Assembly (NCBI GenBank): GCA_964510575.1
Contig: CAZECN010000002.1
Span: 1 to 64,000, forward strand
From: CALKYB01 sp964510575
GTDB lineage: Bacteria; Bdellovibrionota_C; UBA2361; SZUA-149; CALKYB01
Reading direction: 5' to 3'
DNA length: 64,000 nucleotides
Of the stretch, positions 51,549 to 61,726 are shown one piece after another (the first letter of the stretch is position 1; each line of letters starts with the position of its first letter). The notes beneath the pieces are model-generated. The model was not told the DNA's origin and did not search any database. It saw only the letters and a program-made list of their open reading frames with translations. A program made the translations under genes and the position numbers.

Positions 51549-54500
51549 GACAATTCTGGCCAAAATGAATCCAAGCCTTCGTTGTGGATTCTTCATGACT
51601 CTCGATTCGCAGTAAGTGCCGCCTCTAATAGCTTTGACCTAGATGAGAGGTTTGCAGAAGAAGACTACCAGATCAGCCATTTCACAAGGGCTGAAGTGGA
51701 GCTGCAACTTGCCCTTTCGGTGCTTAGGTTTGAGGCCGAAAAAGCTCCGTCCATATTGGACGAGCAAGAGGCGGAACTCTTGTTGTTTAAGTTAATAGGT
51801 TTAAACAAAGATAATTTTCCAACCCTTTGGCAAGAGCTTTCGGCCTCGAGATTTCGAGATCGAGCGCTACCTTTGTCACTTCCTGTTCTACGCTCTTGTT
51901 TGGATAACGCCCGAATCTTCGAGCGAAAAGAGAAGATTTTCCTAAATGCGGTTGAGGAAGAAAGTTTTGAAGAGGCAGGAGCGATCAAAGCAGAAGAGCT
52001 GCTTAAACTGAGTGATTTTTACGAGAGTTTGATGGAGGAGACAGGAAGTTGGGACAGGGCAGGGGCTTTGTCTTCTCTTTCAGAAAAGCTGGGAAAAGAG
52101 CGTTTTGCTCAGTTTTTAAAGGACGAAGTGTTACCTCCACTAATTGTGCTTAATAGCCCGGCAACCATTTTGCCGCTGGAGGAGTCCATTTGGTCCAGAG
52201 TTTCTCAGTTAACCAGATTAGTCTTACTTCGAGCAGAGAAGGTGGAAGAGGACTTGGCTCCTAATCCTGAAGAGGAACATCTACTTTACCCAGACTCTGG
52301 AGTTCGAAACCTAGCTGCTTTCTCTAGCGTTGAAGAAGTTCCACTTGAGCCGGTTAGCTCTATTGTAGCTACTGTCGAGGAGGAGCTTAGCGAAAGGGTC
52401 GAATCTAATTTGGATTTAAGGCTTGGTAAGGCGAAAAACAGAAAAGAGGAAGTAGCTACCATCCTCGGGGACGTAAAAAACTCGATCTCTGAAGGAAAGG
52501 GTTCTGCTGAGGATTACCAAATAATTCTCCTAGATAAAGAGCCATATATAGAACTGCTTGAGAAAGAAGCCGCTAAGCAGGGCTTAGCCCTAAACAACTG
52601 TTCAGGTGCTTCAATAGAAAAAACCCGGGCTGGCAGTAGCTTTTACTCTTGGTTGGATTGGTTGGAGAAGGGGTCAGTAAAATCCCTAGCCGAATTTTAT
52701 TCCAAGCCTCTTCTAAAAGAGCGACAAGCTCAACCCGAAGAGTTCGACAACCTAAGGAAACTTTTTCCATCAGAGATAATAAGCATTGAAGAGGGCTTTA
52801 ACTATTCCAGTGCCTCTGAAGGAACGGGTTTGGAGCAGCTGGTTTTAAACCAAAGGTTCAGGTTTGAAGAGCTACTAGAGAGTCTAAGGCAACTAAATTC
52901 CTCTTGGGTTTTTCGCTTTAGAGTTAGCTCTGCTGAAGCCAAAGAGTTTGTTGGAGTTGTTCTGGAGAGGCTTTCTGGAATGACAGTAATGCCTGTTTTA
53001 GGAGCTGAAAACTATCTGCCTAGTTTGCTAGGTCAATTGGCAGCTTTTCTCTCTGAAGTTGAAAAAAGAGAGAGTCTAAAAGAGGAAAAGTCTTGGTCAG
53101 AATTGCTAAAAAAGGTTCGGTCAGAGTTCTATGACCTTAGGGAAAGTGCCCAAAAAAGAGAGACCAGAGGACAGAGAGAATCGAGTGCTGAATTTCAAGG
53201 AGAGCTTCGTCAGGCCCAGGCATTTCGGGCAATTTTTCGCTCAGAGCGCGAGCTTCGAAAGCTTGAGCACGTAATTTATGAGTTTGAAGAAAACTTACTT
53301 CCTCAACTTACTGATGCCTGGAAGAGAAAGCTTTCAAACTTAAGATTAGCAGGGGAAAATGAGCCAAATGCTATTTCGGTAACGGGTTTTCTCGATATTA
53401 GAGGAAGTAGAAACAAGCATTGTTACTTGCTAGGTTTTGAAAATAGCCTTTTTCCAGGTTCACGAGACGGACTTTTCGCTACCAGTCAGTTAGAGATGGC
53501 GAAAAGGGCAGTGGACCGTCCTTGGCCTGCTTCAGCAGATTGGTACCGTCTTTTCAGTTTGCTGCGCTACAGCTGTAAAAGCTTGTTTGTTACAGTTCCT
53601 GAAACGGGAGAGGGAAAGGAGTTAAGTCCAGCAGTACCGTTCTTAAAATTCGCAGAGCACTTAGAGGTGGAGCGCCTTTCTTCGGCTGGGTTTGAACTGC
53701 AGACTAGAGAGTTAAAAAACAACAAGGCGCTGGAACTGCTAAAATCAAGAAAAAGCCAGGAATTTACTGCTTTTGATGGCTTGCTCAGCCCCTCGGAGTC
53801 TTTAGCTGCTTTGCTTGCTAGACGAGGTGTTGTTTCAGAGCAGGGGGAGCATACTTATTCTCCCACGCTGCTCGAGCTTTATGCCGGCTGTCCTCAGACT
53901 TTTCTCTTTTCAGAGGTGCTAGGCCTTAGGCCTTTTGAAAATCCTTTTCAGTTTCGCTCGGCTCTTGAGACTGGAAATCTGCTGCATGCTTGTCTTGAGA
54001 ACGTTTTTTCTAAGTATGGGCAGCGGGAGAAATTTCCTTTAGCCATCGAAGATTTAGCTGAATTCAGCCCACTTCCAGAGAGTGCCCAGCTGATCAAAGA
54101 AGCTAGGGAAGAGTTTGAAGCCTTGGTTCCTCCTTCTAGCTTGGACTCAGGATTGGAACTTGAGCGGGCCAATCAACTAGAGAAGCTGGCAGAAGGTCTC
54201 AGTAGCGCGGAAGACTCAGGCCGAAGAGGTTTAATAAAAGCAGCCCTCGTGTATTCCTCTCAATTGTTTGAGAGCGCTTGTTTGGCTGCCGAGCTAGAAT
54301 TTGGCAGAGGTGAGCGCCCACCAGCCAAGCTTCCTGGAACTAATGGCTCTGAGATTTTAATCAGAGGTAAAATAGATAGAATTGACCGCCTGGCCGACGG
54401 TCAGCTTTTAGTCATTGATTATAAAACTGGGAGAGAGAAGTCTTTTAGTGAAGTTAAGAAAGGGAAGATTCTACAAACTGCACTGTATGCGACCTGGCTT

Positions 54501-57500
54501 TTACAAAATATCGCAGGTCTAAAAGCGGAGCAGATTCGTGGTGGGATGCTTCAACTAAACAAGCCAAATCGTCGAGGAGAGGATATTTTCTCTGTAACGG
54601 AGGGAGTGTTTAACGAACAACTCGCTATCAAGAAGCAAGGGGTAAGATATGCCATTGATTTCTCCGGTGTGGAAGAAAACATTGAGCTTGCATCTGCTTT
54701 TGTTGCTGAGTACGACCAGCGTATTTTCTCTGGAGACTATTGTTATAGCGATGACCAAGTAGACTTGGGTCTCAGGGGTTTTTCAAGAATCGCCTATAGG
54801 AATCCAACCAAGCTAGTAGAGGATAAAGAGAGCTTAGAAGAACTAGCGAATTGGGAATGGAGGCCTCAGGTTGGCAAGGAACCCGTTAGCAAGGAAAAGG
54901 CGGAGCAAGAAAGCTCTAGCATCCCAATGCTGACAGCTGAGCAAAGCGAGGCATCTGACCCAATGAGTTCAATAGTGCTTCGGGCCTCTGCTGGCTCAGG
55001 CAAGACTAGAGTGTTGCAATCTCGCTACATTCGATTGCTACTAGAGGGCGTTCAGGTTGAGGAAATTGTAGCAATTACTTTTACTGAAAAAGCTGCCAGA
55101 GAAATTCAAAGCAGAGTAGAGAGTAAGGTTCAGCAGGTGCTGGCACTGGGTGAGTTTGAAGGCAAAGCTTTGTTAGATGAAGAAAGAGAAAGACTTTCTT
55201 CTGCGCTAAATGAGTTAAACAAAAGTCGAATAGGCACTATTCACTCTTTTGCTCGAAGCATTATCGGCAGTGATTCAGTGCTTTCGGCAGGCGCTGGTGA
55301 GTTCGATTTACCTGGTGGTGAGGAACTTAGGGAACTGGCAGAGAGTTGCTTTCAGCAGATGCTTCTCGATGAGGAAAACTCGGAGCTTGCTAGGTCTGTT
55401 CTTCGCTCTGGAATGTCTTGGACAAATTTTAAAGAGACAGTTCTGAGTTTGATGCTTCGAAGAAGGACTCTTGAAGACTGCCAAAGCATTTTAGAACTAG
55501 AGCAGAGTGATGAATCTTCCCTACCTGAAACCTATAAAAATAGCCTTGAACAAGCCTTCGCTGAGCATTGTGATGAACTAAGACCAGAGCTTGAAAAGAG
55601 CCTTAAGCTTTTACTTGCTGGGGCCAAGCAGTGCCTTGCTGATAAGCAAGCGGCTAAAAAGCCGCCAGAGCCTGAAAAGGTAAACGACTGGGAGCTACTG
55701 CTTGCCGGTGTAGAAAGCTTTTTAGCTAGCATTAAGTCAGCTCGCTCTGGAACCGCCGCCACCGAATATCATCAGGTGAGAGGTATCCTTGAAGAAAAGA
55801 AATCTGCCGCCTTTAGAAAAACTAAAAACCACCCCAATTACTGGAAGCAATTTGAAGAAGTTTTTAAAGCCCCTGAAAACACGATTTTTAGCCATAGCTT
55901 GGCTCAAGAAGCTGAGAACTTTAAAATTGCTAAGGCAATTTTGACCCTTGCTTCAAGGGGTTTAAAAGTTTTTGTAGCTGAGAAAAAAATCAGAAGGACA
56001 ATTGATTTTGATGATTTGATTCACTTAGCCAATTGGATGCTTAAAGTTGAAGAGAGTGACTCTGAGAAAATCCAGGAACGAAAACAGAAGCTACAACTAA
56101 AGCTCAAAGAGAAAATCCGAGCCATTATGGTGGATGAATTCCAGGACACTGACCGAGTTCAGTGGGAGCTAATTTCAGGCTTAGTTGGAGAGAATACCAG
56201 TCTATTTGTTGTAGGGGACAGTCAGCAGGCTATTTATGGTTTCAGAGGAGGGGACTCAAGTGTTTTTGAATCCGCTTTATCTTTGGTCAAAGACAAAAGC
56301 GGCAAAGAGCTAAGTTTAACCAAGAATTTTCGGTCTCATCCTTCGGTGGTTGAGTTCGTGAATGAAGTTTTCCCTAAGCTTTTTGACGTGGATTACTTCA
56401 GAACAGGTGAACCGCGCGTTAAGGGAGCCACTCGCTCTTGGCCAATGGTTAGTCCTAGTGAGGGACAAGCCGAACAGCGAGTGTTTTTAGCTTTTGATGA
56501 GTATAGAAAGAGCCGATCAAACGAAGCTATGGCAGTGGCTCTTCGAGTAAGAGAGATTCTTGATTCTGTTCAGAGCAAAGAAGGTAAGTGGGAAAAGCTT
56601 GAGAATAGGGAAGGGAACTTAATCGCCCTTTTGGCTCGAAAGGGTAACGATCTTTTAGCCCTTGGTAGAGCCTTGGAGCTTCTAAACGTGCCTTATCAAA
56701 TTAGTCGCTCTGGAGTTTTTTATGATTTTGAGGAGGTAGTGCAGTTTGAAAACCTTCTTAAGGTTTTAATCGATCCTCGAGATAAAATCGCCTTGGCCGG
56801 AGTTTTAAGAGCGCCACTTTACGGTTTGTCAGACCAGGAACTTCTAGAGTTTTTTACTGATAGCTACTCTGGTGCTGAGGAAATCCTAGAAGAACTAGAA
56901 AGATTTAGAAGATTATCAAGAAGTCTTTCAGCCTCGCAGCTTGTTGAAGAAGTTATTGAGGTCAGAGGGCTTAGGGAAAGCTATCTTCAAGCAGATTTGG
57001 AGGGTTCTATAGCGAATATTGAAGGCTTTATTTCTGTAATTAGAGCAGAAGAACTTTCAGGTTCTTGTGACGGTAGTCTTCGCTCAGCCTTGGAAACTCT
57101 TCTTCAGAAGATTGCTGATGGCGAGAAGCCACCTGAGATTGATACAGCGAGCTGCCCAGTTGTTCTCTCCACTGTTCATGGCTCTAAGGGTCTGGAATAT
57201 CCGATGGTGATTCTTGCAATGCTAGAGCAGGACCGCTCAGGAATTAAAGACTTTATTGTGGAAGAGTCTTCCCTGGGTAGTAGCCGAGTGCCATTAGTTG
57301 GAGTGCGAGTTGAAGACCCAGACAAAGAGTATCGTCGCTCGAAAACTCTTTCTGGATTTTTAGCTGAGCAACAATCCAAGCAGCTAGCAGCTAGTGAAGC
57401 AAAAAGGCTTTTTTACGTGGCCTGCACGAGGGCAGAAGAATATTTGATTCTAGCTCTGCGCAAAGAAAAGAAAGAAAAAGAGCAGCCTTCAGACCTAAGT

Positions 57501-57620
57501 AAAGCAATTCGAGCTAGCCAATCTCCAGCAGGTTGGCTGGGAATGATCGCTAAGCGCAATGACAGCGGCTGGATTTTTGATTCAGGGAAACAGAAGGCTA
57601 TTGAGATACCGGTTACCTAA
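51546..57620 (+). CDS. Fused AddB-like nuclease and AddA/UvrD-like helicase (single-chain recombination enzyme)
   Basis: This 2024-residue protein joins two halves. Residues about 1-1090 are AddB-like: a helicase-like region without a Walker A, the motif VTGFLDIRGSRNKHCYLLGFENSLFPGSRDG (about 613), then a PD-(D/E)XK nuclease with RGKIDRIDR (about 939) and VIDYKTG (about 955-961). Residues about 1125-2024 are a UvrD/AddA-type helicase: Walker A RASAGSGKT (about 1146), TFTEKAAREIQ, Walker B VDEFQDTDR (about 1529), GDSQQAIYGFRGG, STVHGSKGLEYPMVIL (about 1874) and YVACTRAEEYLIL. AddA's own C-terminal nuclease domain is absent. AddB's Fe-S cluster cysteines are mostly missing (one in YAGCPQTF, one in GDYCYS). 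It probably resects double-strand ends for RecA. The gene has no SD and is likely leaderless. Confidence 0.85.
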   Translation: MDNSGQNESKPSLWILHDSRFAVSAASNSFDLDERFAEEDYQISHFTRAEVELQLALSVLRFEAEKAPSILDEQEAELLLFKLIGLNKDNFPTLWQELSASRFRDRALPLSLPVLRSCLDNARIFERKEKIFLNAVEEESFEEAGAIKAEELLKLSDFYESLMEETGSWDRAGALSSLSEKLGKERFAQFLKDEVLPPLIVLNSPATILPLEESIWSRVSQLTRLVLLRAEKVEEDLAPNPEEEHLLYPDSGVRNLAAFSSVEEVPLEPVSSIVATVEEELSERVESNLDLRLGKAKNRKEEVATILGDVKNSISEGKGSAEDYQIILLDKEPYIELLEKEAAKQGLALNNCSGASIEKTRAGSSFYSWLDWLEKGSVKSLAEFYSKPLLKERQAQPEEFDNLRKLFPSEIISIEEGFNYSSASEGTGLEQLVLNQRFRFEELLESLRQLNSSWVFRFRVSSAEAKEFVGVVLERLSGMTVMPVLGAENYLPSLLGQLAAFLSEVEKRESLKEEKSWSELLKKVRSEFYDLRESAQKRETRGQRESSAEFQGELRQAQAFRAIFRSERELRKLEHVIYEFEENLLPQLTDAWKRKLSNLRLAGENEPNAISVTGFLDIRGSRNKHCYLLGFENSLFPGSRDGLFATSQLEMAKRAVDRPWPASADWYRLFSLLRYSCKSLFVTVPETGEGKELSPAVPFLKFAEHLEVERLSSAGFELQTRELKNNKALELLKSRKSQEFTAFDGLLSPSESLAALLARRGVVSEQGEHTYSPTLLELYAGCPQTFLFSEVLGLRPFENPFQFRSALETGNLLHACLENVFSKYGQREKFPLAIEDLAEFSPLPESAQLIKEAREEFEALVPPSSLDSGLELERANQLEKLAEGLSSAEDSGRRGLIKAALVYSSQLFESACLAAELEFGRGERPPAKLPGTNGSEILIRGKIDRIDRLADGQLLVIDYKTGREKSFSEVKKGKILQTALYATWLLQNIAGLKAEQIRGGMLQLNKPNRRGEDIFSVTEGVFNEQLAIKKQGVRYAIDFSGVEENIELASAFVAEYDQRIFSGDYCYSDDQVDLGLRGFSRIAYRNPTKLVEDKESLEELANWEWRPQVGKEPVSKEKAEQESSSIPMLTAEQSEASDPMSSIVLRASAGSGKTRVLQSRYIRLLLEGVQVEEIVAITFTEKAAREIQSRVESKVQQVLALGEFEGKALLDEERERLSSALNELNKSRIGTIHSFARSIIGSDSVLSAGAGEFDLPGGEELRELAESCFQQMLLDEENSELARSVLRSGMSWTNFKETVLSLMLRRRTLEDCQSILELEQSDESSLPETYKNSLEQAFAEHCDELRPELEKSLKLLLAGAKQCLADKQAAKKPPEPEKVNDWELLLAGVESFLASIKSARSGTAATEYHQVRGILEEKKSAAFRKTKNHPNYWKQFEEVFKAPENTIFSHSLAQEAENFKIAKAILTLASRGLKVFVAEKKIRRTIDFDDLIHLANWMLKVEESDSEKIQERKQKLQLKLKEKIRAIMVDEFQDTDRVQWELISGLVGENTSLFVVGDSQQAIYGFRGGDSSVFESALSLVKDKSGKELSLTKNFRSHPSVVEFVNEVFPKLFDVDYFRTGEPRVKGATRSWPMVSPSEGQAEQRVFLAFDEYRKSRSNEAMAVALRVREILDSVQSKEGKWEKLENREGNLIALLARKGNDLLALGRALELLNVPYQISRSGVFYDFEEVVQFENLLKVLIDPRDKIALAGVLRAPLYGLSDQELLEFFTDSYSGAEEILEELERFRRLSRSLSASQLVEEVIEVRGLRESYLQADLEGSIANIEGFISVIRAEELSGSCDGSLRSALETLLQKIADGEKPPEIDTASCPVVLSTVHGSKGLEYPMVILAMLEQDRSGIKDFIVEESSLGSSRVPLVGVRVEDPDKEYRRSKTLSGFLAEQQSKQLAASEAKRLFYVACTRAEEYLILALRKEKKEKEQPSDLSKAIRASQSPAGWLGMIAKRNDSGWIFDSGKQKAIEIPVT

Positions 57621-57637
57621 TTGTTTCATTCCTACTC

Positions 57638-58972
57638 TTAAACAAAAGAAGACATACCGGTAATAGCTCTACCAACCACTAAGGTATTGATCTCGTTGGT
57701 TCCTTCATAGGAGTAAATTGCCTCAACATCACAAAACATTCTGGCAATATGCTCGTCTAACAGGATTCCTTTTCCACCGAAAACTTCTCTAGCGCGCGCT
57801 ACTACTTCTCTGCAGCGAGCAGCAGTAAATACTTTGGCCAGACTCGCATGCTCGTCTCTCATCTCTCCTCTGGCCTGCATCACAGAAAGTCTCATGCAGA
57901 GCTGCTGCATAGCAGTAAGGTCTCCGAGCATTAGCACCAAATGATTCTGAATCAGCTGAAAGTTACCTATGCGTTTTCCAAACTGTTTTCTATTTTGAGA
58001 ATAAGCTAGAGCCTTTTCATAGGCTCCCATTGCAGCGCCCACTCCTTGCCAAGCAACACCAGCTCTAGTCAGCTTCAAGACTTCTGCTGTTTTTCTAAAA
58101 GAAGTTGCTTCCTGCAGTCTGTCAGCTTCTTTGATTCGGCAATCAGTTAACTTGATATGCCCATTCTCGACTGAACGAAGGGCAATTTTACCCATGATTT
58201 TCTCGACGTTAAAGCCTGGATTATCAGCTTCAACGATAAAGCCTTTAACCTCTCCATCATCCAAGTCTCTGGCCCAAATTACGATAATATCTGCAAAGGT
58301 GCTGTTACCAATCCAGTATTTCTCACCGTTCAAAACCCAGCTATCGCCGTCTTTTTTACAAGTTGTTCTGAGTCCTCCAGCAACTCCACTTCCAACTTCT
58401 GGCTCAGTCAGCCCAAAGGCTCCAATGATGCTCATGTCGATCATCTTTGGCAGCCACTTGGCTTTTTGCTCAGCGCTGCCACCAAGAGCAATTGAAGTTA
58501 GGGCTAGTCCAGCATGAACACCAAAGAATGTAGCTGTGCTCACGTCAATCCTTGCCAGTTCCATGGTTGTAACACCTTCCACAATACTGGCATCTTCAGT
58601 TCTTGAGCCGTCTTGATTAAATAATTTTTCAATCAGCTTTAGCTCTTGGAACTTTGGAATTAGTTGTTTGGGAAATTCATCTTTGGACCAATATTCATTG
58701 ATTATTGGCTCAACTTCTTTCTCCATAAAAGTTCTGACTTCGGCTTTAATCTTTTTTTGCGCCGGAGTGAGAGTGGAGTCGATATCGAAAAAATCTCCGT
58801 CGACCGCAGGCAACGGTTTTTTGGAGGAAGAGCCGCCTTTACTAAGCATTTTCAGCATGCCCTTGAGACTGGCGTCATCAAGGCTAGAGACAGCACCAAT
58901 AAGCTGCCCGAGGTCCATTTTTTTACCCAGTGCTTCAAGTTTTTCGAGGTCAGATTTTGAAAGGTTGCTCAT
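57638..58972 (-). CDS. Acyl-CoA dehydrogenase, glutaryl-CoA dehydrogenase-like
   Basis: The 444-residue protein has an N-terminal extension (residues 1-60, helical then Ser/Lys-rich) ahead of a typical acyl-CoA dehydrogenase. Visible signatures are GAFGLTEPEVGSGVAGGLRTTCKKDGDSWVLNGEKYWIGN (FAD/substrate region, about 188), and a C-terminal MFCDVEAIYSYEGTNEINTLVVGRAITG with the catalytic Glu in YEGT (about 421). The YEGTNEINTLVVGRAITG form matches the glutaryl-CoA and short-branched group. It oxidises an acyl-CoA with electrons to ETF; the substrate is unknown. It converges with the addB-addA fusion gene, 17 bp away. Confidence 0.88.
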   Translation of the reverse strand: MSNLSKSDLEKLEALGKKMDLGQLIGAVSSLDDASLKGMLKMLSKGGSSSKKPLPAVDGDFFDIDSTLTPAQKKIKAEVRTFMEKEVEPIINEYWSKDEFPKQLIPKFQELKLIEKLFNQDGSRTEDASIVEGVTTMELARIDVSTATFFGVHAGLALTSIALGGSAEQKAKWLPKMIDMSIIGAFGLTEPEVGSGVAGGLRTTCKKDGDSWVLNGEKYWIGNSTFADIIVIWARDLDDGEVKGFIVEADNPGFNVEKIMGKIALRSVENGHIKLTDCRIKEADRLQEATSFRKTAEVLKLTRAGVAWQGVGAAMGAYEKALAYSQNRKQFGKRIGNFQLIQNHLVLMLGDLTAMQQLCMRLSVMQARGEMRDEHASLAKVFTAARCREVVARAREVFGGKGILLDEHIARMFCDVEAIYSYEGTNEINTLVVGRAITGMSSFV

Positions 58973-59108
58973 TGCTTCTCCTGTTGTTTGTACTGAGAAG
59001 CCTTTTTAGTATGAATTAACAGGAGTAAAAAGCATAAATTGAGGTTCAGAACCTCCATTTATCAGGGATCTAGAGTGAACTGCTGTTGAATACGACTAGT
59101 TTAGATCT

Positions 59109-59660
59109 TTAGGGCAAGTCTTCAGGCTTAATATCTTGAAGAAGTGGAGCAGCCGTGTCTTTTTCTGAAAGGCTGGCTTCAGCGATAGGCCATTCAATCC
59201 CAACTGAAGGGTCTGACCAAAGTAGAGACCTTTCATCCTTGGCAGAGTAAAGGTCAGTGCATTTATAACTAACATCAGCCCGTTCACTTATAACGCAAAA
59301 GCCATGAGCAAACCCTTCCGGAACATACAACTGCTTTTGATTTTCTGATGAGAGAGTCGCTCCGTACCATTGACCGAAAGTCTTAGAGTCTTTTCTGATA
59401 TCCACGGCGACATCGTAAATCTCTCCATGAACAACAGAGACAAGCTTAGCCTGCGGCTTATTAACTTGATAATGCAGTCCTCGAAGCACCCCTCGTTCTG
59501 AGTGGGAGAAGTTATCCTGTACGAAGGTTTTATCTATTCCGCCTTCTGCGTAGCGTCCTGCATGAAAGGTCTCCATGAAGAAGCCTCGAGGGTCGCCGTA
59601 TTTTTCGACCGTGCAAAGTACTACCCCTTCAAGCGGAGTTTTTTCAAAGCTTACGCCCAT
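59109..59660 (-). CDS. rfbC: dTDP-4-dehydrorhamnose 3,5-epimerase (RfbC/RmlC)
   Basis: The 183-residue cupin shows DPRGFFMETFHAGRYAEGG, FVQDNFSHSERGVLRGLHYQ (catalytic His), VHGEIYDVAVDIRKDSKTFGQW and YVPEGFAHGFCV. The length is the usual 180-185. It epimerises dTDP-4-keto-6-deoxyglucose on the way to dTDP-L-rhamnose. It overlaps the end of rfbA by 10 bp. The final reductase rfbD is not in the window. Confidence 0.94.
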   Translation of the reverse strand: MGVSFEKTPLEGVVLCTVEKYGDPRGFFMETFHAGRYAEGGIDKTFVQDNFSHSERGVLRGLHYQVNKPQAKLVSVVHGEIYDVAVDIRKDSKTFGQWYGATLSSENQKQLYVPEGFAHGFCVISERADVSYKCTDLYSAKDERSLLWSDPSVGIEWPIAEASLSEKDTAAPLLQDIKPEDLP

Positions 59661-60544
59661 CTTGACTCTCCAGGTGTTATCTCTTCGGCAATTTGAGCCA
59701 AGTATTCACCGTACTCATTTTTTCGGAGTTTCTCTGCGGTGTCTAGTAATTGGTTTTTGTTTATCCAGCCCTGTCTGTAAGCAATTTCTTCAATACAACC
59801 GATTTTCACTCCCTGGCGTTGTTGAACGACCTCAACAAAAACACCGGCCTGGGAGAGAGACTCGTGAGTTCCGGTATCAAGCCAAGCAGAACCTCTGCCC
59901 AGTGGCTCCACTTTAAGCTGGCCTCTTTTAAGATACTCAGCATTTACATCAGTGATTTCAAGCTCTCCCCGAGGCGAAGGTTTTAGATTTTTTGCTATGT
60001 CTACTACTTGATTGTCATAGAAATAAAGGCCAACAACTGCATAGTTAGACTTTGCTTTCTCAGGCTTTTCTTCAATGCCAACTGCCTTGCCATTGGAGTC
60101 AAACTCAACAACCCCGTAGCGTTCTGGGTCGGAAACTTGATAACCGAAAACGATGCTTCCTTCTTCAATTTTAGAACAGCGGCTCAGGGTCTCATTAAAG
60201 CTGGTTGCGTGAAAAATATTGTCACCGAGAACCAAGCTAACTGAGTCACCGTCTATGAACTCTTCTCCAATAATAAAAGCTTCAGCTAGCCCATTGGGAG
60301 CAGCTTGAACGGCGTATTCGATCTTCATTCCAAGCTGACTGCCATCACCTAGCAAACCTTCGAAGAGATGTTTATGCTCTGGCGTAGTGATGATTAAAAC
60401 CTCTTTAATATCAGCCATCATCAACGTTGAAAGCGGATAGTAAATCATTGGCTTGTCATAAACCGGTAACAACTGCTTACTAATGGTAGTTGTGATCGGG
60501 TGTAATCGGGTGCCTGAGCCCCCTGCTAGAATAATACCTTTCAT
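59651..60544 (-). CDS. rfbA: Glucose-1-phosphate thymidylyltransferase (RfbA/RmlA)
   Basis: The 297-residue protein begins MKGIILAGGSGTRLHPITTTISKQLLPVYDKPMIYYPLSTLM, the RmlA signature, and has VLGDNIFHAT, GYQVSDPERYGVVEFD, EEKPEKAKSNYAVVGLYFYDNQVV, ITDVNAEYL and WLDTGTHESLSQAGVFVEVVQQRQG. It makes dTDP-glucose, the first step in dTDP-rhamnose synthesis. It lies 3 bp from rfbB upstream. Confidence 0.96.
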   Translation of the reverse strand: MKGIILAGGSGTRLHPITTTISKQLLPVYDKPMIYYPLSTLMMADIKEVLIITTPEHKHLFEGLLGDGSQLGMKIEYAVQAAPNGLAEAFIIGEEFIDGDSVSLVLGDNIFHATSFNETLSRCSKIEEGSIVFGYQVSDPERYGVVEFDSNGKAVGIEEKPEKAKSNYAVVGLYFYDNQVVDIAKNLKPSPRGELEITDVNAEYLKRGQLKVEPLGRGSAWLDTGTHESLSQAGVFVEVVQQRQGVKIGCIEEIAYRQGWINKNQLLDTAEKLRKNEYGEYLAQIAEEITPGESRWA

Positions 60545-60547
60545 TTT

Positions 60548-61600
60548 TTAGCTTCCGTACTGCTTGGTGATCCAAGTTTGGTATTCTCCACTTTTGATGG
60601 AGTCTACCCAAGCCATATTTTCTAAATACCAGTCTATAGTTTGGTCAAGGCCTGTTTCAAAGGATTCTGCAGGAGTCCAACCCAAGTCTTTTTCGATTTT
60701 ACTACAGTCGATTGCATAACGCCTGTCATGTCCGGGGCGATCCTTAACAAATTCAATTAAATCCTTTCTAGGGCCAGATGGCAGTTGTCCTAGTTTTTCA
60801 TCTAACTTTGAGCAAATGGTTTCTACAACGGAAAGGTTAGTCTTTTCGTTTCTGCCACCTACATTATAAGTCTCGCCATCCTTACCACCTGCGATAATCT
60901 GCCAAATAGCAGAGCAGTGATCCTCTACGTATAGCCAGTCCCTCACGTGCTTACCGTCACCGTAAACAGGCAAGGTATCGCCATCAATAGCTTTAAGAAT
61001 AACCAGCGGAATCAGTTTTTCAGGAAAATGAAATGGTCCATAATTATTGGAGCAGTTTGAAATCGTAACAGGAAGTCCATAGGTCTCGTGGTAAGCACGA
61101 ACCAGGTGATCAGAAGATGCTTTTGAAGCGCTGTAAGGACTGTTTGGAGAGTAAGAGGTGGTTTCGGTAAAGAAGCCGGTTTCCCCCAAACTGCCATATA
61201 CTTCATCAGTGCTCACATGGTGAAAGCGTTTTAATTGATCACCTAGCGCTCTGGCTTGTTCAAGGAGATTGTAAGTTCCAACTATGTTTGCCTGAATGAA
61301 TTCGCCAGGCGAGTTGATTGAACGGTCAACATGAGACTCTGCAGCGAAATGGCAGATTGCATCGATGTCATTTTGTTTAAAAACTTTGGCTAGCCCGCGT
61401 TGGTCGCAAAGGTCAATTGCTTCAAGCTGGTAGCGGTCAGAGAATTCTTGTTCTACATCCGTAAGGCTTTGAGGGTTCCCCGCATAAGTCAGCTTATCCA
61501 GGTTGATGATGCGTCCTGAAAAGTCACTTTGATTGAGAAGGTATCTTATAAAGTTGGAGCCGATAAAGCCGCAGCCACCGGTCACTAATAAATTTTTCAT
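60548..61600 (-). CDS. rfbB: dTDP-glucose 4,6-dehydratase (RfbB/RmlB)
   Basis: The 350-residue extended SDR shows the NAD motif VTGGCGFIGSNFIRYLL, HFAAESHVDRSI, the catalytic STDEVYGSLG with YSASKASSDHLVRAYHETYG (YxxxK), and NNYGPFHFPEKLIPL. These are typical of RmlB. It converts dTDP-glucose to the 4-keto-6-deoxy form. It is the first gene of the rfbB-rfbA-rfbC run on the minus strand. Confidence 0.96.
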   Translation of the reverse strand: MKNLLVTGGCGFIGSNFIRYLLNQSDFSGRIINLDKLTYAGNPQSLTDVEQEFSDRYQLEAIDLCDQRGLAKVFKQNDIDAICHFAAESHVDRSINSPGEFIQANIVGTYNLLEQARALGDQLKRFHHVSTDEVYGSLGETGFFTETTSYSPNSPYSASKASSDHLVRAYHETYGLPVTISNCSNNYGPFHFPEKLIPLVILKAIDGDTLPVYGDGKHVRDWLYVEDHCSAIWQIIAGGKDGETYNVGGRNEKTNLSVVETICSKLDEKLGQLPSGPRKDLIEFVKDRPGHDRRYAIDCSKIEKDLGWTPAESFETGLDQTIDWYLENMAWVDSIKSGEYQTWITKQYGS

Positions 61601-61726
61601 AATCCCTTTAATTTACCTCTGTTCAATCTGAAGTATCTTACCATCGTAAATTATCAGATACAGCAATGACCGCAACTAACCTCATCAATCTTAAGGTCGC
61701 TCAAAATCTGTTCCGAAAAGGGTCTC

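Noticed and set aside
59109..61600. Complete dTDP-rhamnose operon
   Set aside because: Only rfbB, rfbA and rfbC are present; the reductase gene rfbD is not in the window.
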